NCBI GenBank assembly: GCA_947471745.1
Contig: CANJKZ010001038.1
Location: forward strand, 434,001 to 498,000
From: Closterium sp. Naga37s-1
Taxonomy: Eukaryota > Streptophyta > Zygnematophyceae > Desmidiales > Closteriaceae
Reading direction: 5' to 3'
DNA: 64,000 nt
The position numbers were made by a program, and so were the translations under genes. Below the pieces are notes generated by a model. It saw only the letters and a list, made by a program, of their open reading frames with translations, had not been told where the DNA came from and made no database searches. Position 1 is the stretch's first letter. Every line of letters starts with the position of its first letter. This document shows, piece by piece, positions 29,849 through 42,779 of this stretch.

Positions 29849-31085
29849 GAACCCGGGCGTTTGTTCCTCACCGCCTACTCGGATGCTTCATATGCATCAG
29901 AACCAGAGGACATGACAAGTGTGGGAGGCTTCATATGCTGTGTTGGTGGAGGCCCAACTGCTTGGGAGAGCAAGAAGCAGGTTGACCAAGCTTTGAGCTC
30001 GGTGGAGTCCGAGTACATGGCACTCTTCCGTGCCGTACGGGAGATTGTGTGGCAGCGGCGTTTGTTGGCTGAATTGGGGGAGGAGCAGCAAGGACCTACC
30101 CCACTGTACTGTGACAGCCAGGGTGCCATTGCTCTTGCTAAGAACCCTGTGTTGCATGGACTCACGAAGCACATGAGGGTGAAGTGGCATTGGACGAGGA
30201 GCATGGTAACCGCGGGTGAAGTTGAGTTGCGCTACGTGAAGACCACGGGGCAGCCGGCTGACATGATGACCAAGAGGCTGGTGGAGCAGCAGCATTGGAA
30301 GTGTTGCAAGCTGGCTGGGATGGCTCTGAACTGAGAGAGCAACATATCCTAAGGCCAACAATCCGAGGGGGAGTTTGTTGGTGCAACCCTACGGTTTGCA
30401 CTCGGCTTGTTGTCCGTGTGCGTGAATGTGTGTGTGTATGGAATGGTATGAGGGCATGGGATAATATATATTTCATGCTTATAATTGTGTGTGAATGTTG
30501 AGTCATGATGTCGAGTGTGTGTGTCGAGTCAATAGCGAGTTATCGCTAGACGCGTGTTACGCGGTCGTTTGTGTCTCGCGCGCGGTTTCTATTTTGTCGT
30601 GCGCGGTTTCTATTTTGTCCTGTGTCGAACGTTCGGCGTGTCGCAGGTGTGTGCAGCAGACCCATCAAGAACTCAAGGATGAGTTTGTGATGAAGAGCCC
30701 GAGCCTTGGTGTCAAGCCTCAAGTGATTTCGAAGCTTGCCAAAAGGGTACACCTCAAGATATTGAAGATAGTTACATTACTTTGTGTAGTGTAACATTTC
30801 ACTTGGTGTAGGCCCTAGTGAAGGGTAGTTTCGAGACCCTTCGTGGTTGGGGACAGTGTGGCACTGTTCCACATCACTGTACCTCGGCTCTTGGGGTTTG
30901 TAGGAGCTGGGAGTCATTCCCAACTCGTAACTCTTCCTATCTTGTGTTCTAAGACTATGGTGGCTGCCATAGTACCGTTCGTTCAAACCGACGCTGTGTC
31001 GTCAATTCTTTATCAAATCGTGCAATCTAAATTGCTAATTGTAGACGACGTGAAGACGCTCCAGATCCAATTTGAATCAGGTCAT
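29849..31085 (+). mobile_element. Copia C: 5'-truncated element, RNase H plus 3' LTR
   Basis: Begins abruptly within copia RNase H (29850-30334: AYSDASYASEPEDMTSVGGF, SSVESEYMALFRAVREIVWQ, LHGLTKHMRVKWHW, QPADMMTKRL). A polypurine tract (gagggggag) precedes a long LTR starting TGTTGGTGCAACCC at 30367. The LTR right end is uncertain (about 31085). The first 240 bp of this LTR match 63761-64000 with one difference. Confidence 0.8.
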
Positions 31086-31159
31086 TTGCAGCTGTGAGCA
31101 GAACGCTATCAACGTTTGAAGCCGCTGTGCAGAAATCCGTCTGTGCTCTCTATCTTTCG

Positions 31160-32000
31160 TTTTAGGCACATTCAAGCCTATTGTGACTATAACATGTTGC
31201 TCCCCCTCCTATCTGGCTCACTGTCCACTGGGTAGTCACTCGTCTCCCTGACCGCCTCTCCACTGCTCGTAATGCGCTTCTCCAGCGGCACCCCAGTGAG
31301 CTTACGATTGTTCTTCTCGAGACCACTCTCGTGAAGATCGAGAGTAACCTCCTCTCTGCTGCCTCGGTTGCTGGCGCAGTCGCTCCGCGTCTGTTTGAGG
31401 GGTGTGCTGGCTCCCAGCTTCCAACCTTCACTGCTACTCGTGCCTCTGCTGCTCTGTTGGTATCTGAGGACACTGCAGCTGTTTCTGCCGCTGACCGGCA
31501 GAAACGGGCAAGGGTGGCAAGAAAGGGGGGAAGGGGGGTGGCGGCGGTAGAGGAGGTGGCGGTGGTGGAGGCGACAGTGGGGGCGGCAGTGGGGGCAGCA
31601 GCGGTGGTGCACCAGGCGGAGAGAGCCCTGAAGGAGGTGCTGGCCCACTTGCTGGAGGAGGTTCGACCAGTGGTGGTGCGGGGCCCCAGCAGCAGCAGCC
31701 ACAGCAGAGACACCAGCAGCAGCAGGGACAGCAGCAGTGGCAGCTCCGCCATAGTGGGGACCTGGAGGACCTACGAGCACTGGCCGCAGCAGCAGCATGA
31801 CCAGCTGGGCCCCCGTCGTCGGCGCAACACCGGCCCCTGTGACCACTGGTGCGTCACCGGACCGGGCAGTCCCTGTGTCTGCGGCTACAACGACCACTTT
31901 GCGGCGTGATGCTTCCGCCGCCTTGACGACCTCTACCGTGCACGCTGGGGTCCTGAGGCGACCACCCCACGCTGGGCTCGCCTGCTAGCCCATAAGATTC
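31160..32000 (+). pseudogene. Copia D gag and knuckle
   Basis: Gag-like helix (HPSELTIVLLETTLVKIESN) and Gly-rich stretch, followed after a frame change by CVCGYNDHFAAC and RRLDDLYRARWG. Confidence 0.65.
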
Positions 32001-32760
32001 TTGTATTTGAACCGTTGTTGACTGTGTATGCTGATGGATCTGTGTGCTCGAGTGTTTGCTCAATGCTCGTCAGTATTCTTTGTATGCTGATGTTGACTAT
32101 GATGCTGATGGATCTGTGTGCTCGAGTGTTTATAGTCTAGGATGCTTGCCTCCTGTTAGTGTAGACACGTGCCTCTCTAGTCTAGGTGGTTGTGTTTCTG
32201 CTCTAGGTGCTTGTGTAGCCTCCGGACCTGGCACACCTCCGGCTGAGGCGTCCTTGTCTTTCACACTGGACTCTAGCGCGCCGTAGTGTTTCTTCCGCAA
32301 CCACACGACCCTCACACCACTCCTTGCTCCGGTTCCGGTAGCTCTAGCTGATCCTTCTTCAGGACCAGCCGTTGTGCGCAGCTCCACCACCCTCCCATGC
32401 CCTGTGGTCCCCTCAGGTGTCCTACGCGGACTCCACGTCCCCTCGTTCACTCCACATCCCCTGTGTTCCCCTTGTTGGATACCTCCAGGACAGGGGGGTC
32501 ATCGTTACCTTTGTGGGGGGTGGGAGGACTGCGATCTGTACAGGCGCTGCTACAGGTGCTGTTCTGGCCACATTCACAAAATATCCCCGCTCCGGTCTCT
32601 ACGTTCTCCACACCGAGTGCTCCTTGCTTGCTTCCTCTGCTCAGGTCGCTGCGTCCCCTCCGGTCCCAGTGACTAGTCCGGTTGTTGTGTCTGGTCAGGT
32701 AGTGGCGTCTGGTCAGGTAGTGGCGTCTGGTCAGGTTGCTGCCTAGCCCACCCAACCGTC

Positions 32761-33500
32761 TTGTGGAACCACCACCTTGGCCACCTGTCGCTCCCCCGCC
32801 TCCGCGGCATGGTCAGTCACAGTCTTGACTCAGGTCTCCCGCGCGTCTTTTCGTCCCTCCCTCCCTCGATTGCTCAACCTTGCACTCCTTGCGTCGCCGG
32901 CCGCCTGCGTGCCACTCTGCACTCCTCCTCCCTTCGTCAGGCCACTGCTCCCTTCCAGACTCTCCACTTCGACGTCTGGGGCCTTGCCCCTACGCTGGGA
33001 CCTGAGAGGGAGCGCTACTTTCTAGTGGTCGTTGACGACTCCTCCTGCTACACCACGGTGTTTCCTCTCGCGGAGAAGTCTGAGGTGACTTCTACACTGA
33101 TCCGGTGGCTTTTGGCCACTAAGGGCACTTGTGGTAGTCGTGCCCGTTGTCTCCACTTCGACCGTGGGGGTGAGTTTCACTCCGGCGTCCTTGCTCGGTT
33201 CTGCGGCGAGCAGGGCATCATAAAGTATTGGACGCTGCTGGAGTCTCCACAGCAGAATGGGGTTGCTCAGCACCGCATTGGCTTGGTCATGGACAGCGCA
33301 CGCACGTCCATGATCCATGCCCGTGCGCCCCATTTTCTGTGGCCCTATGCGGTTCGTTACGCCGCGCACCACAGCAGAATGGGGTTGCTAAGCACCACAT
33401 TGGCTTGGTCATGGACATCGGACGCACGTCCATGATCCATGCCCGTGCACCCCATTTCCTGTGGCCCTACGCTGTTCGTTATGCCGCGCACTAGCTGGAC
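32761..33500 (+). pseudogene. Copia D integrase with tandem duplication
   Basis: Zinc domain HHLGH..CTPCVAG, catalytic D in LHFDVWGLAP, D in LHFDRGGEF, E in SPQQNGVAQ. The segment from cagcagaatggggttgct to the end of the HFLWPYAVRYAAH coding region is duplicated in tandem (about 33250-33368 and 33370-33488). Confidence 0.8.
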
Positions 33501-33635
33501 CTCCAGCCGCGTGTCTCGCGGCCAGAGGTTTCACCGACGCATCTTTGGACCGGATCCCCAGTGTTGGGTCGGCCTTTTGTGTCTGGGGCTGCCTTGCGCT
33601 TGTCTGCGACACCTCTGCGGACAAGCTCTCGACTC

Positions 33636-33987
33636 GCGCCATCCCATATGTCTTCCTTGGTTTCCTGGTGGGCTCTCCCGACTAATCCTTTTACCACCCA
33701 CCCCTCCACCAGTTTCTCAACTCTCGTGGTGCCTGGTTTGTCGAGTCCGTGTCCTACTACACCCGGTACTCCTGTCGAAATCTCCCGGTTCCCCCTCCCC
33801 CCCTCTTCCTCGCGCCATCCCATATGTCTTCCTTGGTTTCCTGGTGGGCTCTCCCGACTAATCCTTTTACCACCCACCCCTCCACCAGTTTCTCAACTCT
33901 CGTGGTGCCCGGTTTGTCGAGTCCGTGTCCTACTACACCCGGTACTCCTGTCGAAATCTCCCGGTTCCCCCTCCCCCCCTCTTCCTC
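33636..33987 (+). repeat. About 176-bp tandem duplication in Copia D
   Basis: 33636-33811 and 33812-33987 are nearly identical copies (…gcgccatcccatatgtcttc…), differing at about two positions. Confidence 0.8.
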
Positions 33988-35269
33988 GCACCCTCTCCGC
34001 CCCCTGCTCCCGCTCCTCCGGTACCTCCCCCCCCCTCCTGGTCCTGCCCCGTCAAGTGTGTCTCATGCTACCTCTCTACCCTCGGTCGCGCGTCAGGTAG
34101 CGTCTCCCTCCCCGCATTCCTCCTCACAGTCCCCTCAGCAGCCTTCGGCACTTCTGCGACAGGTTACTGTGGACTCAGGTGGTGTTGGAGCTGGAGGTAC
34201 TGCCACTCGATCTGGGGGCGCTCGTTCGAGAGGTGTTGGAGCTGGAGGTGCTGGCACTGACTGTGCTAGTTCTGGGGGTACTGGAGCTGGAGGTGCTGTC
34301 GCTGCTGGCGCTAGTTCTGGGGGTGCTGGAGTTGGAGGTACTGGCACTGGAGGTGCTAGTTCTGGGGGTGTTTGAGCAGGAGGTGCTGGCGCTGGTGGCG
34401 CTAGCTCCGGGGGTGCTGGCGCTGGTGGCGCTAGCTACGGGGTTGCTGGAGCTGGAGGTACTGGCGCTGGTGGTGCTAGTTCTGGGGGTGTTGGAGCAGG
34501 AGGTGCTGGCGCTGTAGGAGCTACTATTGAGGAGACAGGAGCTGGAGGCACGACTACTGCGACGCCCACTGCAGCTCCCCACCGCTACGACACCAGTCTC
34601 CAGGGCCTTCGTCGGCTTGAGCGCGAGGAGCAGGAGCGGTTGGAGTAGGAGAGGCAGGAGTTGCAGCAGTTGGACCAGCAGCAGCAGCAGTAGCAGCAGC
34701 AGCGGCGGCGGCGGCGGCAGCGGCAGCAGCAGCGGCGGCAGTAGCAGCGGCAGCAGCAGCGTCAGCAGCGGAGGAGCAGCAGCAGCTGCAGCCGCAGTCG
34801 CCACTTTTGCAACAGCTGTTCCTTCCTTTCCTCTTGTCCGCTCACAGTCTCCTACCGCGTACGTATCTACATTTCCTCCTCTGGACTCGACTCCGACTAT
34901 TTTCTCTCATCCTCAGTCACAGTCGTCTCCTCATGTTGTCCCGCACGACTGAACCAGTCGTCGTCCTCCGCATGCTACGCCCTCTTCTCCTCTTGCCGAC
35001 CTCCGCACTGTCTTGTTTCATTCTAGTCCCCGTCGTTCTCCGCCTGTGTTTGTTCTCCCCTCACCTCCTGAGTCGTCTCTCCCAGTTTCCTCTCACCCTA
35101 TCACTGACTACTACCGTGTTGCTCGCCCCGTTGTCTCCCGTGTTCTCGCCTCTCTTGTCACCAACCCTCGTGCCTCTCCGTTGTCTGTCTCGGCTCTTAC
35201 AGCCAATGTTGCCGACTTTGATTTCACCCGCCGTCTTGACTACGCCACGCGCCATGCTGCTTTCCCTTG

Positions 35270-36858
35270 AGGGAGACCCCCACGCCCTTGACATGCCAAC
35301 ACATCTCACGTACCGTGAGGCAGTGTCAGGGGAGTGGGCCTCGCAGTGGAAAGCGGCTATGGACTCAGAGTTAGCGTCTTGGAGATCCACAGGCACTTAC
35401 GTCGACGCAGTTCCCCCTCTTAGGGCTCACGTTGTCGATAGTATGTGGCTCTTCATGGTGAAGTGACCGCCTGGTTCACCGCCTGTGTTCAAGGCGCGCT
35501 ATGTGGCTAGGGGTTTCAGTCAGCGTGGGAGAGTTGGCTTCTTACATACCTTCGCCCCGACCCCAAAGATGACGACTCTTCGGGTGTTACTGCACGTAGT
35601 AGCACAGCGAGACTACGAGCTGCACTCCCTCGACTTCTCCATTGCGTTTCTTCAGGGCCGTCTATACGAGGAGATCTGGCTGTGGCGTCCTCCTGGCTTC
35701 ACTGACACCTTCCCACCTGGGACCCAGTGGAGCTTGAGGCGGCCAGTCTACGGACTCCGCTAGTCGCCCTATGAGTGGCATGCCACCCTTCGCTCCACGC
35801 TTCGTGACCTTGGGTTTCGTCCTTCCTTTGCCGACCCGTCGCATGTTTGTTCGCGCTGGTTCCACTCCTTTCTTTATACTACTTTACGTCGACGACTTGG
35901 ACTTTGCTACAGCAGACAGGGCAGCTCTGGCTGAGGTGAAGTCCGAACTGCAAAAGAGACACACGTGCACTGACCTCGGTGAACTACAACGTTACCTTGG
36001 CCTTCAGATCACCAGGGACAGAGCCGCTCGCACCATCACACTGACACAATCAAACATGGTACAGCGGGTCGTTCGGCGGTTTGAGTTTCAGTTCTACACC
36101 ACACAGCCCACTCCTCTTGCAGTTGACCACCGACTCCCTGGCCATTTTCCCGACGAACCCTTTGAGTCTAGTGGTCCCTACGCAGAGCTCGTGGGTTGCC
36201 TCATGTACCTGATGACTTATACTTGGTCGGACCTCGCCTTTCTCCTCAGCGTCCTCTCTCACTTTGTTGCGACTGGAAGACACCGCCTTGATCACTAGAC
36301 AACTGCTGTGAGGGTGGCGAAGTACCTGACGACTACGTCAGACATGGGGCTTGTGCTTGGAGGGACACAGCCAGTTGTGTTGACCGGTCAGTGCGACTCT
36401 TCCTATGCAGACGACGTGGAGACTCAGCGTTCGAATGTTGCTGCTTCAGTCTGGGCGCTGGTGCTGTGTCGTGGAGGCCTACACGGTCGTCGTCTGTGGC
36501 TTCGTCCAGTGCAGAGGCATAGATCTACGCTGGTGCCATGGCGGCACAGAGGCTTCGCTGGCTGACCTTCTTGCTCACCGACCTTGGTGAGCGGCCTCGC
36601 TCTGCACCGACCTTGTACGCTGACAACAAGGCCATGATCCTCCTATGTCGAGAGCCTCGACTGGAGAGCAGAGTGAAGCACTTCGACGTCAGGTACTTTC
36701 TCCTGCGAGAGTTGCATCGACGCGACCAGGCACACTTGGACTTTGTGGCCTCAGAGGCCAACACTGCAGACATCTTCATCAAGGCTCGTCCGCCTGGTGA
36801 CCACCGCATGTTCTGTTTGCAGTTAGGCATTGTTGATGAAGGCCGTCGGTTGCTGTAA
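35270..36858 (+). pseudogene. Copia D RT and RNase H
   Basis: RT with KMTTLRVLLHVVAQRDYELH, HSLDFSIAFLQG, PVYGLR followed by TAG at 35761-35763, YVDD near 35885, then RNase H ending NTADIFIKARPPGDHRMF. A TGA at 35464-35466 precedes the RT core. Confidence 0.82.
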
Positions 36859-37131
36859 TTTTGCATTTTGTATGTTACTCAGTTTGTCCTTGCTTACATA
36901 TATGTATATACATGTGTACTCTTGCACTGGCCTTGTGGCTACTTTCTTGTGCTCAGACTGTGTGGTGACATCGTGATCCACTCTGAGCTTTGTGTTGTTG
37001 TTTCGCTTAGCTGGTCTTGTGACCATTTAGCTGCTTTGCTTGTTTTGATGCCCCTCACTTAGCCTAAGGGGGTGTGTCAAGCTATATATATGCATATTAT
37101 AGTGTTAAGTCAATGAGGTGCATGGTATAGG

Positions 37132-37267
37132 TCTTAGAATCTTAGGCATGAAGTTGTGTGTCATTGGATCAAGGTTGGGGTGCAAGACTAGAGTGTCGAG
37201 AATGTTTCTGTACCCCCTAAGGCTAGCCCCAATATAGCCTAGATACTAATATGCAATTGTTTTGACA
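37132..37267 (-). repeat. Copia E 3' LTR
   Basis: 136 bp; one base differs from the 5' LTR. Confidence 0.92.
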
Positions 37268-37514
37268 CACCCCCATAGGCGAAATGGGGGAAAGCCAGAG
37301 CAAGCAATGGTCACAAGACCAGTCAAGAGAAGAAACAAAACACAGCTCAGGGTGGATCACAACGTCACCACACACACTGAGCACAAGCAAACGGCCACAA
37401 GGCCAGTCCACATGCAGAGGTATATAAGCAACAAGAACAGCACAGTGATCTCTACCTAGCAAGAGCAAGCATGCAGGTATATATATATAGATCACAGTAC
37501 AAGCAGAGACTACA

Positions 37515-40500
37515 CCAAGTGTGGAAACGTAGGCACAAGGCCCAACAAAGTACAAAAGCGCTGATGGTCACCAGACGGAAGTGCCTTGGTGAATATATCC
37601 GCAGTGTTGGCCCGAGTGGCCATGTGAGCAAGGCGAAGCTGACCCCGCTGCTGCAACTCTCAAGCCAGGAAGTAACGCAGAGCGATGTGCTTCGTTCTGT
37701 GCTCCAGTCTGTGCTCCTGACACAAGGCAATGGCGGCCTTGTTGTCTACGTACAGAACTGGAGGAGAACGAGGCCGCTCTCCCAAGTCAGTCAGCAGGTA
37801 GGTGAGCCAGCGTAACTCCTGTGCAGCCATGGCTGTGGCGTAGATCTCAGCCTCACAACTGGAGCTGAGAACAGAAGACGAGCGTGTAGAACGCCAAGAA
37901 ACTGAACCAGAGCCAAGGCTGAAGGTGTAACCCTGTGACGACCGCTGCGTAGCCTGGTCGTCAACCCAAGAAGCGTCTGAGTGCCCAGTGAGGACAACGT
38001 CGCTCCGTCCTCCAAGCACGAGCCCGATGCCCGATGTACTGCACAAGTAGCGTAGTACCCTCTTAGCAGCATTTTTGTGCACCTTTCGGTGCTGACCAGG
38101 AGCCACGTAGCGAGCAAGAAGGCCAAGAGGGTACGCAAGGTCAGGACGAGTGCAGGTCATCAGGTACATGAGGCAGCCCACTAGCTCTGGGTAAGGACCA
38201 CTCGGCTCTACGGACTCGTCCGAAGGTGGAGCTGAGAGGGAGTGACCTGTAGCCAGAGGAGTGGCCTGTGCCAAGGACCAGGTGAAGCCGAAGCGCTGAA
38301 GGACCTGCTGCACCATGTGTGACTGAGTCAGTGTGATGGTGCGGCGTGCTCTGTCCCGGGTGATCTGCAAGCCAAGGTAACTGTGCAGCTCACCCAGGTC
38401 TGTGCACGTGTGTCTCTTCTGCAGCTCCGACTTTACCAGAGCGAGAGCCTCAGTGTCAGCAGTGGCAAAGACCAAGTCGTCGACGTACACGAGGATGTAG
38501 AACGGCGGCAGCGAAGTGTCGGTGCGCAGAAACAGCGACGAGTCAGCAGTCGACGGAGCAAACCCAAGAGCAGAAAGTGTAGTCCTCAGTGTATCGTGCC
38601 ACTCACGTGGCGACTGGCGGAGACCGTAGACCGGCCGCCGGAGGCTCCACTGGGTACCAGGAGGGAACGACCCAGTGAAGCCAGGAGGGCGGCGTAGCCA
38701 GATCTCCTCGTGCAGACTGCCCTGCAAGAAAGCTGTGCTGAAGTCAAGAGAGTGAAGCTTGTAGTCACGCTGAGCGGCAACGTGCAGCAGTACCCGAAGA
38801 GTGGTCATCTTCGGGGTGGGGGAGAAGGTCTGAAAGAAGTCTACTCCCTCTCGCTGACTGAAACCTCGTGCAACGTAACGAGCCTTGAAGACAGGCGTAG
38901 AACCTGGCGGCCGCTTCACCCTGAAAATCCACATGCCACTGACGAAGTTCGCCCCAGGAGGGGGAACCTCATCGATGTAAGTGCCTGTGGACTTCCAGGA
39001 TGCCATCTCTGCGTCCATGGCTGTCTGCCACTGAGAGGAGTAGGGACCCGTAATCGCCTCTGCGTAAGAGCGCGGGGTCGGGATGTCTGGAGCATCCGGG
39101 TCTCCCTCAGGGGCAAGCAGCATGGACACGAGATGAGGCGCAGCGGCTGCAAGACACTCGAGGTCCTCCTGCCTGTCCTCAAGGACGTCCGTGCCAAGAG
39201 CACACTCACCCCCGACGGACGAAGGACAGACAGACTCAGACTCAGCAACAAGACTAGCGGCGTAGTCTAGACGACAGGCAGCAGCAAAGTCAACAAGCTC
39301 AGCGACGAAGGCAGAGGCAGCAGCAGACTCAAACGACGGGTCAGTGACAACTGTGGCTAGCACACGCGTGACAGTAGAGTGAGCAGCACGGGTGCGGTCA
39401 GACTCAGGCTCAGGAACGGTAGGCAGAGAAGACGCAGGAGGGGACGGCAGGGGAACACGCTGCGGAGGAGAGGAAGGACGACGGACGACGAGGTGGGTGC
39501 CGGAGACAGCCGGCAGACGCGAACGAGGAACACGACGACCGGAACGACCAGGACGAACAGGCGAGACAGGACGCGACGCTGGCTCACGACGCTCAGTAAG
39601 ACCCCCTGTCTGCTCAGTGTAAGGAGAAGGAGCAGGCAGTGGTGAGCCAGGCTGTAACGGAAGACCAGTAGATGAAGGGAGACTAAGAACCTGGCGAAGC
39701 ACAGAGTCAGGCGGTGGCTGAGACGACGGAGACGGAGGAGCAAAGAACAGGCGCGGCTGTGCAGTGCCACCAGCACCAGCAGCTCCAGTACCCCCAGTAG
39801 CTCCAGCACCTCCAGCAACTCCAGAACCCTCAGCGCCAGCTCCTCCAGGACCAGCTCCACTAGCAGCAGCACCAACAGCACCGGCACCTCCAGTCCCAGG
39901 GACTCCAGCCTCAGTGTCTCCAACAGTAGCACCCCCAGACTCAGTACCTCCAGCAACAGCACCCTCAGGCTCAGCACCTCCAGCCCCAGCAGCTCCAGTA
40001 CCTCCAGTACGAGCACCTCCGGGACCAGCACCACTCCCAGCTCCAGTGAGGCCAGCATTACCTCTAGCGGCAGAGCCCCGAGCTCCAGAAGCGCGACCCT
40101 GACGGCGACCGTACCAGTCGTGCAGCTGCTGTGAGGTGAGAGGCACACGCGGACGAAGGCGGCTACTCCAAGGAGACCGCACAACAGCAGACTCAGAACC
40201 CTCAGCGCTAGCACCCGTAGCAGCTCCAGAACCTCTAGCGCCAGCACCCGCAGCAGCTCCAGAAACTCCAGCTCCAGCACCCTCAGCAGCCCCAGAACCT
40301 CCAGCAGAAACAACTCCAGTAGCAGAGTCACCAGCTCCAGCGCCTCCCGCAGCAGGGCCCCAAGCTCCAGCAGCGCAACCCTGACGGTCAGCGTACCACT
40401 CACGCAGCTGCTGTGGGGAGAGAGGGAGTCGACGACGAGAGTGCAGCGGCGAGGTACCAGCGGAGCGACTACGGAGACGGTCGCCCCAGGGAGACTGCTC

Positions 40501-40800
40501 ACCAGACGCCTCAGCGCCCCCAGGTCCAGCACCCCCAGACTCAGTACCCCCAGGCTCAGCACCCCCAGACTCCTCACGCCCAGGCTCTGCACCTCCAGTC
40601 TCCGCACCCCCAGGCTCCGCACCCCCAGGCTCCGCACCCCCAGAAGCAGCACCCCGAGCAGGACCTGAGTCACCAGTGACCTCAACCGGCGCAGGCAAGG
40701 GAGGAGGGTCTACCTGAGACACACCTGAAGGAGCAGGACAGGGAGCAGGGAGGGGGTCTACCTGGGGAGCAGCTGGAGCGAGGAAGAGCGGCGGGGGGGG
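37515..40800 (-). pseudogene. Copia E linker, RT and RNase H
   Basis: After a C-run near 40790-40808 where the frame changes, a long Gly/Ala/Glu linker of GGAEP-type pentapeptides leads to RT (VFKARYVARGFSQREGVDF, SLDFSTAFLQGSLHEEIW, FYILVYVDDLVFAT) and RNase H (SCEAEIYATAMAAQELRW). A CGA-to-TGA stop at 37660-37662 cuts the last about 50 residues, which remain readable (NTADIFTKAL). Catalytic residues of RT are intact. Confidence 0.88.
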
Positions 40801-42779
40801 GGGGGGGAGGGGCAGTGCGGTAGGGGAAGAGATGGTAAAAGGGAACCGACTCGTCGAACGTGACGTCCTGAGAGGGGAAGACACGGCGCGAGGTGGGGTG
40901 GTAAAACTGCCAACCGGGCGCGTCAAGGACAAAGCCAAGAAAGACACAGGGAACAGCGCGGGCGGAGAGCTTGTCCGCGGTGGTATCGCGGACAAAGGCA
41001 CGAGCACCCTAGACCCGGAAACGCGACGCATCGCCAACCTTCCCCGTCCACAGCAGTGTGGGCGAGGTCTCCGGCAAGGAGACACGGGGCCAGAGGTTGA
41101 GCTGATGCGCGGCGTACCGGACCGCAAACGGCCACAGAAAATGGGGGGCAGCCGCATGGATCATGGAGGTACGAGCGACCTCCATGACTAAGCCAATGCG
41201 GCGCTCAGCAACCCCATTCTGCTGCGGAGAGGCCGGAAGCGTGAATGTCTGGCGGATGCCGTGCTCCGCACAGAAGGCTGCCAAGAGGTCGGACGAAAAC
41301 TCCCCACCTCTGTCAGAGTGGACGCAGGACGGGAAACTCCGTCTCGAACCGCTCGCGGAGCTGGAGACGAGCAGCGCGGATCCAAGGGATCAAAACATCA
41401 GGGACCTCACCCTTGGTGCGCAAGGGGAAGACCGTGGTGTAACGCGTGTAGTCGTCGACGACCAGCAGGAAGTACCGCTCGTGGCCCTGTCCACGGACGC
41501 GGGCTGGGCCTCACACGTCCAGGTGGAGAGTCTGCAGGGGAGCCTCTGTGGGAGGGAACGAGGAGGAGTGAGGAGCGGCGCGCTGCCGCCCCTCGACACA
41601 AGGAAGACAGGGAGGAGCAGGCGAGGGTGGGAGGGGAGGGAGAACCCTGGGAAGACCAGAGACAAGGACACGGCGGTGCATGCTGCGAAGGCGCTGCACC
41701 GAGGGGTGACCAAGGCGGTGGTGCCAAATGAGGGTCTGGTGCGACAAGGCGCGACACGAGCAGGGGGCCGACAACTGACCTGACGCAGACGCAGACGCAG
41801 CTACCTGAGGGGACTCAGTGGTCAGTGTGTACAAGCCCGACCCCGGCTGCCGAGTGAAGGTAGCCAGGTGACGACCCGTCTGAGCACACGTGCAGTGTGT
41901 CACATGCTCGTAGGCAGGGGTGAACTGGTGAACACCCGCGTCCTGGAGCGCAGAACCCGCCACCAAGTTCGTAGAGAACGAGGGGAGGTAAAGACGCGAC
42001 AGTGTGCCGGACGGGACAGCAGGACAAGGGAGGACAGTGGTGGAGGTCGCACGGACTGGACCCCCAGAGGGGTCTGCCAGAGAGACTGCAACCGGCCGAC
42101 TGAGCGGCGTGAGGGTGGTGCTGTCGCGAAAGAAGGAGCGAGAAGCACCGGAGTCAAGTGTGAAGGTGTAAAAGGCCTCAGCAGGCGCAGTACCAGAGAG
42201 AGCAGACTCACCAGCACCTAGAGCAGAAGCCTTACCAGCACCTAGGGCAGTAGCCTCACCAGCACCTAGAGCAGCAGGCTCTATACCTGGGTCAGGCGGT
42301 ACGCACAGGTAACAGGCACCGTCAGCACTAGTAGGCAATGCATACATGGCAGTGAGAATAGCATCATAGTCAAGAGCAAATACATCTACCCTCTGCCTAA
42401 GCAGCTCCAGCCAGGTGGGGAGCTCAGCCTCGTCGCCAAACTCGGTACGCCAGGCGTCGCTCAGACGGGCGAAGCAGCGGGACTGTGTGTGACCAGGTGT
42501 CCCACAAGGCTGACCAGCCCGATCACCTGTGCGAATGACGTACGGGCAGCGAACGGGACTCAAAGACCCTCTACTCTGAGCGTACCACTCGTGAAGCTGC
42601 TGGGAAGTAAGTGTCTCGCGTGGACGCCGCTGCAGCTGCAGCTGGCCACTGCCAGACGCTCCCAACTGACCAGCTCCAGGGCGACAGCTACGACGGCTAT
42701 CGCCACAACCCCAATTAGCGTACCACTCACGAAGCTGCTGGGGCGGGAGAGACTCGCGTGGATGTCGCTGGAGCTGCAT
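40800..42779 (-). pseudogene. Copia E knuckle, protease and integrase
   Basis: Starts MQLQRHPRESLPPQQLREWY. The knuckle reads RCPYVIRTGDRAGQPCGTPG with H and C following (long-spaced C-C, then C-x4-H-x4-C). Protease FTLDSGASRSFF. Integrase zinc domain HHRLGHPSVQRL...CLPCVEG. TGG-to-TGA at 41511-41513 breaks LHLDVWGPA; a 2-nt loss near 41328 shifts the frame inside integrase compared with Copia G; TAG at 41009-41011 follows. SPQQNGVAERRIGL (catalytic E) is present. Confidence 0.87.

Larger units (their letters stand above)
31100..37131 (+). mobile_element. Copia D: decayed plus-strand copia element
   Basis: Reads gag (LPDRLSTARNALLQRHPSEL, LPTFTATRAS), a knuckle-like CVCGYNDHFAAC, a protease remnant with stop (FTLDSSAP), integrase (HHLGHLSLPRL, LHFDVWGLAP, LHFDRGGEFHS, SPQQNGVAQHRIGL), a Gly/Ala/Val linker with (AGC)n, RT (HSLDFSIAFLQGRLYEEIW, FILLYVDDLDFAT) and RNase H (to 36858). 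Many stops, frameshifts and two internal tandem duplications. A polypurine tract (aagggggtg) at about 37066-37074 and the start of a 3' LTR (TGTCAAGC, about 37076) follow; that LTR is cut by Copia E at 37131. Confidence 0.85.

Noticed and set aside
39357-40685. 442-codon minus-strand Leu/Val-rich ORF
   Set aside because: Alternative frame of the Copia E Gly/Ala/Glu linker; the pol frame is the one with homology.
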